Positions 18,787-27,163 of a DNA stretch of 64,000 nucleotides are shown here, in pieces. The notes under the pieces were generated by a model. It was not told the origin of the DNA. It made no database searches and worked only from the letters and a program-made list of their open reading frames with translations. The DNA comes from Chitinophaga sp. Cy-1792. Its GTDB lineage: Bacteria > Bacteroidota > Bacteroidia > Chitinophagales > Chitinophagaceae. The DNA is taken from contig NZ_VWWO01000002.1 in assembly GCF_011752935.1 (NCBI RefSeq), positions 434,001-498,000 of the forward strand, in the 5' to 3' direction. The stretch's first letter is position 1. Each line of letters begins with the position of its first letter. The translations under genes and the position numbers were made by a program.

Positions 18787-19770
18787 ATGCGTAAAATATT
18801 TAGTACCGTTATTATACTCTTCACTGGTATGCTGGCTGCACAAGCTCAGCAGCCAGCGAATGAGCTGCTGCCGTTCCGCTCCGCAGCGCCTTCTTTTTCT
18901 CTCTCCAGTACCAATGGCAAACAGATTAAATTATCTGACTGCAAAGGAAAAATGATCGTGTTCTATTGCTGGGATAACCAGGACAAAAACGATCATGGTG
19001 CAGACACCATCCGGCAAGCCTGGAATGCAAACCAGGAAGATACCGCTATGATATTCGTGGCAGTAACCCGTAAGCCAGTCGCTACTGGCATCTTACCTAA
19101 AAATTCCAGAGTGGTAAATGTGGTTATTCCTGCTAATTCTACTGATGCGAATATTCAGCAATTTATACAGCACTATAAAATCAGCTCACTGCCGCGTACC
19201 ATCCTGATCGGCCGACAAGGAGATATACTGGCAGCAAGTCTTCCGGAAGGTCAGTTTGATGCGTTTGTGAAAATGTTTAGCCTGGTAGAAGATCGCTCCG
19301 ACGCGAATCATACTACCTTCTGGGATTATAAGGTAAAAGTGGGCGACCTCATTCCTGGTAATATGAAGTTAAAGGTGGTAGATGGTAAAGCCTATACTAT
19401 GGCTGATCTGCGCGGACAGGTAGTACTGATGGAGTTTACCGCCAGCTGGTGTGGCGTTTGCCGCGAACTGATGCCTCACCTGGAAAAGGAGTTCTGGCAG
19501 GCATATAAAAATAAAGGCCTCAAAGTATTTGGCATTGACCTGAAGGAAACGCCGGCGACTATACGAAAATTTGCGGCTACTGTTGGGGTTACTTATCCGA
19601 TGGTGGAAGATGATGGTGGGAAGATTTTCTATCATTTCGCCAAAGAGAGCGCAGGTGTTACCAAAGTGGTGCTGCTGGATAAAACAGGGCATATCGTATA
19701 CATGAGCGCGCAGAAGATGGAAGCGGAAGAGCAGGCTGCACTGAAGGCAAAAATTGAATCAATGCTATAA
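18787..19770 (+). CDS. double thioredoxin-fold protein, second domain CGVC
   Basis: The 327-residue protein has a signal peptide (cleavage after AQAQ, near residue 21). It holds two thioredoxin-like domains. The first (about 30-165) has FYCWDNQDK where the redox motif is expected, so it lacks CxxC. The second (about 185-325) has WCGVC with Cys222 and Cys225, and a cis-Pro-like TYPMV later. It is likely a periplasmic thiol reductase that serves the SusC/SusD locus. The gene sits three bases after the metallopeptidase-like gene. Confidence 0.8.
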   Translation: MRKIFSTVIILFTGMLAAQAQQPANELLPFRSAAPSFSLSSTNGKQIKLSDCKGKMIVFYCWDNQDKNDHGADTIRQAWNANQEDTAMIFVAVTRKPVATGILPKNSRVVNVVIPANSTDANIQQFIQHYKISSLPRTILIGRQGDILAASLPEGQFDAFVKMFSLVEDRSDANHTTFWDYKVKVGDLIPGNMKLKVVDGKAYTMADLRGQVVLMEFTASWCGVCRELMPHLEKEFWQAYKNKGLKVFGIDLKETPATIRKFAATVGVTYPMVEDDGGKIFYHFAKESAGVTKVVLLDKTGHIVYMSAQKMEAEEQAALKAKIESML

Positions 19771-19792
19771 GCAAAAATATTCTCCTTTTCTA

Positions 19793-19821
19793 TTCACCCT
19801 TTTTTGTTAACCCCTTGCCTT
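19793..19821 (+). promoter_or_regulatory. conserved promoter-like element, copy 3 (upstream of thioredoxin)
   Basis: TTCACCCTTTTT, ten variable bases, then TTGCCTT. The spacing equals copies 1 and 2. It ends 23 bases before the ATG of the next thioredoxin-fold gene, so that gene has its own promoter within the locus. Confidence 0.6.
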
Positions 19822-19844
19822 TATTTAAACCATAATACTGAATA

Positions 19845-21263
19845 ATGAAGGCGATACGTTTCTTCCTGTTCCTGTTACTGTGCCATCAGGCAAATGCGGC
19901 CACACCGCCGGTAACCACACTTCATGTAAAAGTTAATACATCACCTGTTTTTAGCGGGATGATCAGCTTCAGCTCACTGGATAGTAAATCTAACCAATGT
20001 AAGAGTGAGATATTTTTTATAGAAAAAGATAAACCAGTAGTCATATTCTCGAAAACCCTTGCCGCTACTACCCAGGTAATTACACTCAATCGCTGTCCGT
20101 TACTTACCAATGCCGGTGATCAGGTAAACCTGGAGTTGCGGCCTTTGTACAAAGGAACTGAAATCGTGCAGGGCCGCTACGTGGCTGCCTGTTCCGGGAA
20201 AGACGCAGCGAGGCAGCTATTGCCCTATCTGATCGATAGCCTGTATACCAATGCGGATCTCTCTAAAATAAATACTATTGATCAGGCAAATGAATTTATT
20301 ACTGCTACCGCAGCCCTGATAGCGAAAAAGACATGTGCTGCAAAAATAAACCAGGCGGAGAATCTCGCGGTGTTAACAGCATTTGAACAGGAAAAGCAAC
20401 TGCTGTTTAAATTCAATTTCCTGGATGCACACAAAGACCTGCCACGTACAAAGGAATTGGGCAACTGGTATATGCAAGGATATGATTTTTCTGCGCCGGG
20501 GCTTACTGCTTTCGGCGATGATGATATCGCCAGACAGGCGGTGTACCTGTGGTACCATGGCAGAAAGCTACAAGATTCCACACTTACGGAAGCGAGCATG
20601 TTACAGGAATTATTATTTGCCTGTAAGGCAGACCGGATCAAGGAAACGGAAGCCATTAACTGGTTGCAGACAGAAGGTAAGGAACGTGCTTTTACACCTG
20701 ATATGAAGATTACCTACCCGGTTATTAAATCAGCTTTGAAACCTAATACACCGGCGGTTCATACGGCAGATTCGCTGTATAAGTCGTACCAGCAGATGGA
20801 ACCTGGAATGCCGGCATTTAATTTCGCACTGGAGAATGACCTGGGGAAATTTGTTCGCCTGTCTGATTTTAAGGGAAAGATCGTTATCATAGATTTCTGG
20901 GCAATGTGGTGTCCCTCCTGTGTGGCGTCTTTGCCTAATCTGAAGCAGCTGGAAGCTACCTATAAAGATAAAAACGATATCGTGTTTCTGACGGTAGCAT
21001 GGGAAGATGCCTCATCCGCCAACCGCGCTAAATTGAAGCAGTTTTCAATCGATCACCATATTGATGGAGAGAATAACCTGTTCCTGAACTTTGACCGTAA
21101 TGATCCTGCAGCGAAAAAAATCGTGGAGCATTATTGTCTGACAGGTATTACCCGCTGGGTAGCGATAGATCAGGAGGGTAACATCATGAATGGTAATATC
21201 GGGCATCCGCTCAGGCCTGGCTTTGAGCAAAGGATTGCTAATATTTATCAGCAGAGAAATTGA
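19845..21263 (+). CDS. TlpA-like thioredoxin with long N-terminal region
   Basis: The 472-residue protein has a signal peptide (to about residue 18, ending QANAA). A unique N-terminal region of about 300 residues follows, including a beta-rich start and then helices. The C-terminal thioredoxin/AhpC-TSA domain (about 325-470) carries AMWCPSC with Cys356 and Cys359. The WCPSC motif fits TlpA/ResA-type periplasmic thiol reductases. The promoter-like element in front ties it to the ECF-sigma regulon. The role of the N-terminal region is unknown. Confidence 0.82.
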   Translation: MKAIRFFLFLLLCHQANAATPPVTTLHVKVNTSPVFSGMISFSSLDSKSNQCKSEIFFIEKDKPVVIFSKTLAATTQVITLNRCPLLTNAGDQVNLELRPLYKGTEIVQGRYVAACSGKDAARQLLPYLIDSLYTNADLSKINTIDQANEFITATAALIAKKTCAAKINQAENLAVLTAFEQEKQLLFKFNFLDAHKDLPRTKELGNWYMQGYDFSAPGLTAFGDDDIARQAVYLWYHGRKLQDSTLTEASMLQELLFACKADRIKETEAINWLQTEGKERAFTPDMKITYPVIKSALKPNTPAVHTADSLYKSYQQMEPGMPAFNFALENDLGKFVRLSDFKGKIVIIDFWAMWCPSCVASLPNLKQLEATYKDKNDIVFLTVAWEDASSANRAKLKQFSIDHHIDGENNLFLNFDRNDPAAKKIVEHYCLTGITRWVAIDQEGNIMNGNIGHPLRPGFEQRIANIYQQRN

Positions 21264-21374
21264 GCCGCCGCCTTCTGCCATTCTAAATAATCACACACGC
21301 ATATTTGATACATATTTTCTGCTAACACCTGGTAAGGTTGGCGTTATCATTTTCATTATTTAAAAATTACGTTT

Positions 21375-22490
21375 ATGAATAAACGAATGCTTTTGGGACT
21401 CGCATTGTGTACCGCTTTATCAGCCAATGCCCAGAAAAGATTACAGCTGGACGTGAATATCAAAGGTTTGCCGGAAGGGGATACTGTCGTTTTATGGGCA
21501 CCATTGCCAAACCACGTTGATACCGCCATTGTGAAAAACGGGCATTTCACCTTTGATCGTGATATGAGCGAAGGTGGTACTACCTATATCATGCAGATCG
21601 GCAAAAATGGTAAACAGGAGCAGGGTACTGTCCTGTACCTGGAGGCAGGTAAAATGAGTATCACTGGTAACGGGCCGTTCTTTAAGGATGCTGTTTTTAC
21701 TGGTAGTCCCTTTGTAGCTGATTGGTTAGATATCAGGAATAATATTCTGCCGATGAATGATGCGATTGCTGCCAGAAAACAGGAGCTTTATGCGAAGCTG
21801 GAAAAAGCTGTCAGTCTGGGAGACGAAGAAGCGATGAAAAACCTGCAGCATGATTTGAATCAACTGGAGGTGCCAATGGCAAAGGCTTGCTATGATTGGG
21901 TGGTGAAACATCCGAATGCCGGTGCGGGTTCTTTCCTGGTGAATGCGATACTGAACAATAAGCTGAGCAGCGAAGAATATAAAGACCTGATGACTAAAGT
22001 AGGTCCGGAAGTAAAAAATACATTTACCATCAAGCGAATGACGATGCAGAAATTCGGTGGTGAAAATGCATTGGGTATGTACAATGTGCAGGCAGCTGCA
22101 TTTACGCTGAATGATGTTAACGGTAAGGCTGTGTCGCTGGAAGATTATAAAGGGAAGTATGTGTTGGTAGATTTCTGGGCCAGCTGGTGCAAACCATGCA
22201 GAGAAGCGGTGCCGGCATTGATATCTACCTATAACAAATTTAAAGATAAAGGCTTTACTGTCTTATCTGTTTCCCTGGATGATAAAAAAGAGAAATGGAT
22301 GCAGGCCGTTGCGGAAGAAAAAATGCCATGGGCACAGGTGTCCGACCTGATCGGTGGTGAAAGTCCTGTTGCAAAGAAATATGGTGTGGTGGCTATTCCT
22401 GCTGCCTTCCTGGTAGATCCTGCCGGTAAAATTATTGCGTTGGGTGCAGGCCCGGCGCTGGATGAAAAGTTAGCAGACTTACTGAAATAG
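21375..22490 (+). CDS. TlpA family disulfide reductase with DUF4369 domain
   Basis: The 371-residue protein has a signal peptide (MNKRMLLGLALCTALSANAQ, cleavage after residue 20). A DUF4369 beta-sandwich follows (about 22-115), then a helical linker. The C-terminal thioredoxin domain (about 232-370) has WASWCKPC with Cys272 and Cys275 and a cis-Pro at AIPAAF. This layout is standard for Bacteroidota TlpA-like reductases, which keep periplasmic or secreted cysteines reduced. A 111-base gap separates it from the previous gene, and a hairpin terminator follows. Confidence 0.88.
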   Translation: MNKRMLLGLALCTALSANAQKRLQLDVNIKGLPEGDTVVLWAPLPNHVDTAIVKNGHFTFDRDMSEGGTTYIMQIGKNGKQEQGTVLYLEAGKMSITGNGPFFKDAVFTGSPFVADWLDIRNNILPMNDAIAARKQELYAKLEKAVSLGDEEAMKNLQHDLNQLEVPMAKACYDWVVKHPNAGAGSFLVNAILNNKLSSEEYKDLMTKVGPEVKNTFTIKRMTMQKFGGENALGMYNVQAAAFTLNDVNGKAVSLEDYKGKYVLVDFWASWCKPCREAVPALISTYNKFKDKGFTVLSVSLDDKKEKWMQAVAEEKMPWAQVSDLIGGESPVAKKYGVVAIPAAFLVDPAGKIIALGAGPALDEKLADLLK

Positions 22491-22512
22491 TATTAAAACC
22501 AATCTTTCCGCA

Positions 22513-22541
22513 AGAGCGTTCCCGTAATGGGAGCGCTTTTC
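22513..22541. terminator. hairpin terminator between convergent genes
   Basis: AGCGTTCCC (22515-22523) pairs with GGGAGCGCT (22529-22537) with one G-T wobble and a 5-base loop, followed by a T run. It can stop the TlpA transcript and, on the other strand, the regulator transcript. Confidence 0.8.
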
Positions 22542-22544
22542 TGT

Positions 22545-23306
22545 TTATAGTAGCCTGTTGTTGACTGCATGTGCTAAGGCGTCTGCAATATTTGCAACCT
22601 CCAGTCGTTCAAATATCCGGCGGCGGTAGTATTTGATGGTATCCGGTGCCACAAAGATCTTTTCTGCGATCTGGCTGATGGAAAATCCCTGCGCATGCAT
22701 ACGTAGTACTTCCGTTTCCCTGTCGGTAAGTTCTGGTTTGGTAAATTTATGCCAGATTTTAGTTTCCAGGTTTAATTTCCAGCGATCGTTGCTGCCATGC
22801 TTGTAGATGCAGACGTTTCCTGCTGTTTGCTGGGAGGAGAGCGATACTACACACATAGATTTCCAGATTTTACCTTCTGTGGTAAGAAAAAGAGGGGTAA
22901 GCCGGTGATTGATCAGTATTTCTTTGCCTGCTTTGGTAACCAAGTGAAAGTCGTAGGAGATGCTGTAATTTTTCTTTTCATTTTGAGGTAGCTGTGCGTA
23001 GAAATCAAACCCTGCGTCGTTCAGTATGGAGAGCATTTCCAGATCGGGCGCGGGTACGTGACGGAAATAGAACTCATAGCCCATCTGCATGACTTCTTCG
23101 GCAGTATTGCCACATAGAAATAAAGGATTGTCTGACACATACTCAAATGACATATTTGAATAGTTTATCACATATGTACTCTCGTAAGACAGGCGTGCAA
23201 AGGCTTTCACCACTTCCAGGTAATGCTGGTCGGCGATGTCTTTTTCAGTAATTTCTCCTAATCTGTTTTTTGTCAGCAGTGTAGCGCCGGGGTTATTTTT
23301 CATCAT
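22545..23306 (-). CDS. LuxR-type transcriptional regulator with PAS-like domain
   Basis: The 253-residue protein has an N-terminal sensor-like region. A PAS-like fold is suggested at about 35-165 (YVINYSNMSFEYVSDNPLFL, and the strand ISYDFHLVTKAGKEILINH). It ends in a LuxR/FixJ helix-turn-helix (about 190-250, LTDRETEVLRMHAQGFSISQIA then APDTIKYYRRRIF). It lacks a receiver Asp pattern, so it probably senses a ligand directly. It faces the TlpA gene and is divergent from the DUF3667 pair. The target genes are unknown. Confidence 0.82.
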   Translation of the reverse strand: MMKNNPGATLLTKNRLGEITEKDIADQHYLEVVKAFARLSYESTYVINYSNMSFEYVSDNPLFLCGNTAEEVMQMGYEFYFRHVPAPDLEMLSILNDAGFDFYAQLPQNEKKNYSISYDFHLVTKAGKEILINHRLTPLFLTTEGKIWKSMCVVSLSSQQTAGNVCIYKHGSNDRWKLNLETKIWHKFTKPELTDRETEVLRMHAQGFSISQIAEKIFVAPDTIKYYRRRIFERLEVANIADALAHAVNNRLL

Positions 23307-23390
23307 AAGCGTTTAGGTCGCTATAAATTTACACGCTGGTGTAGGGATTAGCAAGAAAAAAGTCATGATTTTTGGCGGAAATCTATTTTT

Positions 23391-23630
23391 ATGAGCCTAT
23401 CAGGTACTAGCACCAAAGATCTTCAGCAACAACGAAACCGAATCCTGGGACTTTTAATAGGATTCTTGATTTTATTCCTTGTCATGCTCGGTTGTGTTTT
23501 CTTTATCAAAAAGAAGATGCCTTATATCGCATTGTTGCCATCATATGGATTTGTATTTTTATTGTTATCCAGGAAGTATACAACCATTAAGGCTGAGTTG
23601 AAATCCCGATCAGCGGCTGAAGTTAAATAA
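23391..23630 (+). CDS. small two-span membrane protein
   Basis: This 79-residue protein is not recognised. It has two hydrophobic spans (about 17-40 and 44-60), with the basic KKK loop between them and charged ends. The DUF3667 gene begins 7 bases after its stop codon, so the two are very likely co-transcribed. The pairing suggests a shared membrane role. Confidence 0.65.
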   Translation: MSLSGTSTKDLQQQRNRILGLLIGFLILFLVMLGCVFFIKKKMPYIALLPSYGFVFLLLSRKYTTIKAELKSRSAAEVK

Positions 23631-23637
23631 TGGTCCT

Positions 23638-24354
23638 ATGAATTGTAAGAGTTGTAATGAGGCTGTAGCAGATAAGTTTTGCGGCCATTGTGGTACCGCT
23701 GCGGTGCTGAAAAGGGTGGATGGGCACTATATCCTGCATGAGGTACAGCATGTCCTCCATTTTGAGAAAGGCATATTGTATACGATCAAGGAGTTGCTGA
23801 TACGTCCGGGAAAGAATATCAGGGGATTTCTGACGGAAGACAGGAGCCGGCTGGTAAAGCCGGTGATTTTCCTGGTAATCAGTTCGCTGGTATATACGCT
23901 GATCACTCACTTTTTCCATATTGAAAAAGACCATTGGATTAGTGACCCGGAGAACTACAAGACGTTTGCTGCCATTACTGAATGGATAGAGGGGCACTAT
24001 GGTTATTCGAATATAATTATGGGTCTCTTTATAGGCGGCTGGCTGAAAATATTTATCAGGAAGAGTGGGTATAATTTTTTTGAGATACTGATTATGTTGT
24101 GCTTTGTGCTTGGTACTGGCATGCTGATATACGCGATGCTTGCGTTGGTACAGGGGATTACCGGGAAAAATATGAAGCTGGTTTCAGAGCTTGCTAGCAT
24201 GTTATATAGCATGTGGGCAATTGGTCAGGTGCTGGGAGGAAAGAAAATAAAGGGGTATGTTTTATCCCTGGTAGCTTACATACTGGGGATGGGTAGCTTT
24301 TGGATGGCTGCGGGTTTGCTGGCCTCAATTATAGATAGTTTTTTTAAGCATTAA
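23638..24354 (+). CDS. DUF3667 family membrane protein
   Basis: The 238-residue protein opens with a zinc-ribbon-like CxxC pair (CKSCNEAVADKFCGHCG, residues 3-19). A conserved amphipathic region follows (LIRPGKNIRGFL), and then about five hydrophobic spans from residue 78 to the end. This arrangement is typical of the DUF3667 family in Bacteroidota, whose function is not established. The metal-ribbon plus membrane layout suggests a scaffold or regulatory membrane protein, but this is inference. Confidence 0.78.
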   Translation: MNCKSCNEAVADKFCGHCGTAAVLKRVDGHYILHEVQHVLHFEKGILYTIKELLIRPGKNIRGFLTEDRSRLVKPVIFLVISSLVYTLITHFFHIEKDHWISDPENYKTFAAITEWIEGHYGYSNIIMGLFIGGWLKIFIRKSGYNFFEILIMLCFVLGTGMLIYAMLALVQGITGKNMKLVSELASMLYSMWAIGQVLGGKKIKGYVLSLVAYILGMGSFWMAAGLLASIIDSFFKH

Positions 24355-24380
24355 CTGCCATTTACCATACTGATTATTCT

Positions 24381-24429
24381 AAAACAGCAGCGCCGCCTGA
24401 TCATATGATTCAGGCGGCGCTGCTGTTTT
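24381..24429. terminator. perfect 20-bp palindromic terminator
   Basis: Bases 24381-24400 are the exact reverse complement of 24410-24429, with a 9-base loop (TCATATGAT). The stem has a GC-rich core, with AAAA at one end and TTTT at the other, so it works in both directions. It lies between the convergent DUF3667 and desaturase genes. Confidence 0.9.
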
Positions 24430-24442
24430 AATGAAGTATTAT

Positions 24443-25483
24443 TTATACTGCTTTGGAGGCTATTGCGGCCGGAGCAGGCATTGCTTTTAATTTAGGACGG
24501 CTGAGTGCGGCTGCTTCGCGAAGAGTGATCATACGTTGCAGCTTGGGGTCCCATATTTTAAGCCGTAGGCAGGCGATGACATCCATGAGGCCCAGGCTGG
24601 TTGTTTTAGCCGTTTGCAGCTCAGGGATATTGGCCATGGCCTCGGGGAGGCGGTAAAACGGGATTCTCGCATTCAGGTGGTGAATATGGTGGTAGCCGAT
24701 GTTGGCCGTAAACCAGTTCATAATTGGCGACATGAGCATGTAGCTGGACGACAGCAGTGCGGCGTCGTGGTAGCACCATTCTTCATTTTCCTTGAAGGTA
24801 ACGCCGGGGAAGTTATGTTGTGCATAGAACAGGTAGGCGCCGATACAGCAGGCGATGGTAAAAGGAATCAATATAAACAGCGCCCAGGCCTGCCATCCCA
24901 TGAAATAGATGATAGCAGCGCTGCCACCGATGTGAATGATAATAGCCAGGAGACTGTCGAGGTGCTTACGCGGACTACTCAGGAAAGATTGTGCACACAT
25001 CCCGATGAGGAACATAGAGAGGTATCCTGCCAGGATGGTGAGTGGGTGGCGTGTGAAGAGGTAGGTTCTTCTTTCCCTGCCGCTCATCTGCTCATATTTA
25101 TACCTGGTGGCGATCGGGTAGGAGCCGATGCTGGCACTGAATAGTTTGGAATTATGTTTATGGTGGTAGTCGTGCGAACGTTTCCAGATGCTGGTAGGCG
25201 CCAGGATATAGAGTCCGAAGATGGCCATGACAGCGTTGGCAGTAGCGGATTGCTGGAGGATAGTATGGTGCTGATGGTCGTGATAGATGACGAACATACG
25301 TACGATCAGTAATCCGGATAGGATACTGGCAGTAAGCCGGGCAGCAAAAAATGGCAATAAAAGGGTGCAGGCAAGTGCTGCGGCCAGTAATCCCAGGGTG
25401 GTCCACAGGTGGAACCAGCTTCTGGACCTTATTTCATTAGCATAAGGTTTGGTGGCCAAAATAAGATCTTTTCCTTCGCGCAT
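24443..25483 (-). CDS. membrane fatty acid desaturase
   Basis: The 346-residue integral membrane protein has the three histidine boxes of membrane di-iron desaturases: HDHQHH (about residue 70), HDYHHKH (about 105) and YHHIHH (about 268). Hydrophobic spans lie at about 27-50, 52-66, 150-170 and 185-220. It introduces a double bond into an acyl chain using O2 and electrons from a ferredoxin-type donor. The lipid acyltransferase gene is 65 bases upstream on the same strand, so the two probably form a lipid-modification operon. Regioselectivity cannot be read from the sequence. Confidence 0.88.
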   Translation of the reverse strand: MREGKDLILATKPYANEIRSRSWFHLWTTLGLLAAALACTLLLPFFAARLTASILSGLLIVRMFVIYHDHQHHTILQQSATANAVMAIFGLYILAPTSIWKRSHDYHHKHNSKLFSASIGSYPIATRYKYEQMSGRERRTYLFTRHPLTILAGYLSMFLIGMCAQSFLSSPRKHLDSLLAIIIHIGGSAAIIYFMGWQAWALFILIPFTIACCIGAYLFYAQHNFPGVTFKENEEWCYHDAALLSSSYMLMSPIMNWFTANIGYHHIHHLNARIPFYRLPEAMANIPELQTAKTTSLGLMDVIACLRLKIWDPKLQRMITLREAAALSRPKLKAMPAPAAIASKAV

Positions 25484-25548
25484 AGGTCAATTGATTTGAG
25501 TGTTGCAGGTTTGGCAGGTGTTGTTGCTTAAGTGATGGTGTGTTTTTT

Positions 25549-26430
25549 CTAGGCTGCCTGTGGTCTTTTATGCTTCCAGCGTCTGTGCGACCAGAGCCAG
25601 GTTGCAGGTTGTGCGATGATATCTTCTTCCAGCTTTCTAGTATGCAATACAGTTATAGTGCCTTCATTTTCGGCGGTAGGATTTTCGATAAGCATTTTCG
25701 CTTCTACCCGGTAGTAGCCTCTTTTTTCTTTTATCACCGATACATAGACGACTGGTGAGTTCATTTTCTGCGCGATCTTTTCTGTTCCTTTAGACACGGG
25801 TGTATCCTGGTGCAGGAAAGGGATCCATTGTGCGGTAGCAGGTTGTGGCGACTGATCGGCGATAAAGGCGGTGGCATTGACTTCTTTCCTGTTTTTCACC
25901 ATTTCGCGGAAAGTATCCTGCATGGCGATTAACTTGGTACCGAAGCGGGTACGCATGCGGTACATCAGGTCGTTAAAATTTTTGTTGCCCAGCGGATGGT
26001 AGATAACATACAGCTGTTGCTGGCATAAAATGCTGAAGGTATTACCGGCCCATTCCCAGTTGCCCTTGTGGCCCATTACCAGTACTGCGCTTTTGTTTTC
26101 TGCAGATAATTTATTGAACAGCGCCACTGTTTCCGGTGTGAACCGGCAGCGTTTTACCATTTCGTCCTTGCTGATGGTAAGCGTTTTGAAAGTTTCCAGG
26201 AACATATCACAGAGGTAATGATAGAAGTCTTTACAGATGCGCTGTAGTTCCTTTTCAGATTTTTCCGGGAAAGATGCACGCAGATTGCCCATCACTACTT
26301 TCTTTCTGTAGGAAAGAACATAGTAAAGCAGACCATACATGACATCAGACAACAAATACAATAAACGGAATGGCATTATTGCAATCCCATAAATTACAGG
26401 TTGTAGGCAGTAATAAATAACAGTTGACAA
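25549..26430 (-). CDS. lipid A biosynthesis acyltransferase (LpxL/HtrB-like)
   Basis: The 293-residue protein has an N-terminal membrane anchor (about 5-40). The LpxL/HtrB family signatures follow: RKKVVMGNLRASFPEKSE, and the catalytic H(X)4E in GHKGNWEW (about residue 121). It transfers a secondary acyl chain to lipid A or a related amphiphile at the inner membrane. The start appears to be TTG at 26428-26430. An in-frame stop lies just upstream, and the next ATG would cut into the membrane anchor. Direct repeats of GTTGACAA overlap the start region. It is co-oriented with the desaturase. Confidence 0.87.
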   Translation of the reverse strand: MSTVIYYCLQPVIYGIAIMPFRLLYLLSDVMYGLLYYVLSYRKKVVMGNLRASFPEKSEKELQRICKDFYHYLCDMFLETFKTLTISKDEMVKRCRFTPETVALFNKLSAENKSAVLVMGHKGNWEWAGNTFSILCQQQLYVIYHPLGNKNFNDLMYRMRTRFGTKLIAMQDTFREMVKNRKEVNATAFIADQSPQPATAQWIPFLHQDTPVSKGTEKIAQKMNSPVVYVSVIKEKRGYYRVEAKMLIENPTAENEGTITVLHTRKLEEDIIAQPATWLWSHRRWKHKRPQAA

Positions 26431-26742
26431 GTTGACAAAGGTTTAAATCAGCTCTGTTGAAGGAGCTAAAGCCATAAATATATATGCACGCCTGCACAAT
26501 TCCTAATCCTGGCGCATAACGAAAGTGTTATATAGCCTTGATTTTCACCGCTCCTGCAATCATGATCCCGTCGAAAATGCCTGATGACAGCGGTTTTGGA
26601 TATGATATGGTGCATTCTCCCTTATACGACACGCCAGTAGCCGTTTACCCCTACGCCAGGAGAAAAAAGAAATATTTTTATAAAAATTTGGCTGAGAAGT
26701 ATTTTTGATTACCTTTGCACCCCAACACACAGAAAAGGGAAT
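26431..26742. other. intergenic region upstream of tRNA-Lys
   Basis: These 312 bases lie between divergent transcription units. They hold the tRNA promoter near the right end and presumably the promoter of the acyltransferase gene on the left. No additional ORF or strong hairpin was seen. Confidence 0.5.
26687..26717 (+). promoter_or_regulatory. Bacteroidota housekeeping promoter of tRNA-Lys
   Basis: TTTG at 26687-26690, 19 bases, then TACCTTTG at 26710-26717. This matches the known Bacteroidota -33 TTTG / -7 TAnnTTTG consensus and spacing exactly. It lies 25 bases before the mature tRNA. Confidence 0.85.
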
Positions 26743-26815
26743 GATTCCGTAGCTCAGTTGGTAGAGCAATACACTTTTAATGTATGGGCCCTGGGTTCGA
26801 GTCCCAGCGGGATCA
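26743..26815 (+). tRNA. tRNA-Lys (TTT)
   Basis: A full cloverleaf can be drawn in 73 bases. The acceptor pairs GATTCCG with CGGGATC (one T-G). The D arm is GCTC...GAGC and the anticodon arm is ATACA/TGTAT with loop CTTTTAA. The T arm contains GGTTCGAGTCC. The anticodon TTT is at 26776-26778. CCA is not encoded after the discriminator A. Confidence 0.97.
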
Positions 26816-26819
26816 CAGG

Positions 26820-26846
26820 AAACCTGCGCTAGTCGCAGGTTTTTTG
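26820..26846 (+). terminator. tRNA-Lys terminator
   Basis: AACCTGCG (26821-26828) pairs with CGCAGGTT (26834-26841) across a 5-base loop, followed by a run of T. It is a standard intrinsic terminator directly after the tRNA. Confidence 0.9.
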
Positions 26847-27163
26847 CTTTTACTCTATTACTTCCTCTATAATGTTTGAGTTTAGGCGCAAAGTTTATAC
26901 AGCTTTACAAAGACCCATATTGACCATCTGAAGTTAAGAAAATTTTTAGCCAATAGGTTAATAATTAGGTGTTGGTAAGGATTTATTAATAACATATATT
27001 GCATACCTTAAATTGGTTATACAATGGTATTGTTGATCTCATACCAACCAAAATCCCTCCAAGTTTTACCATATCGCTTGTAGACCTATATTGGTGAATG
27101 CAAATACCACCTGTTTTTAAAAAAAATTGGGAAACCACCCAATATTAATCCAATGCATTATTT
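26847..27163. other. AT-rich leader region before the ATPase gene
   Basis: These 317 bases after the tRNA terminator are AT-rich and contain no convincing ORF. A short hairpin pairs ATTGGG with CCCAAT (27126-27143), about 20 bases before the ATPase start. No second copy of the tRNA 3' end, no reverse transcriptase and no clear msr-like fold was found. The region presumably holds the cassette promoter. Confidence 0.45.

Noticed and set aside
24614..25144. 176-residue plus-strand frame inside the desaturase gene
   Set aside because: It is antisense to a gene with three clear histidine boxes, and its own sequence has no fold-like pattern.
26847..27163. Possible retron or other non-coding RNA before the OLD-like gene
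   Set aside because: No reverse transcriptase is encoded nearby and no long inverted repeat was found. Only a 6-bp hairpin is visible.
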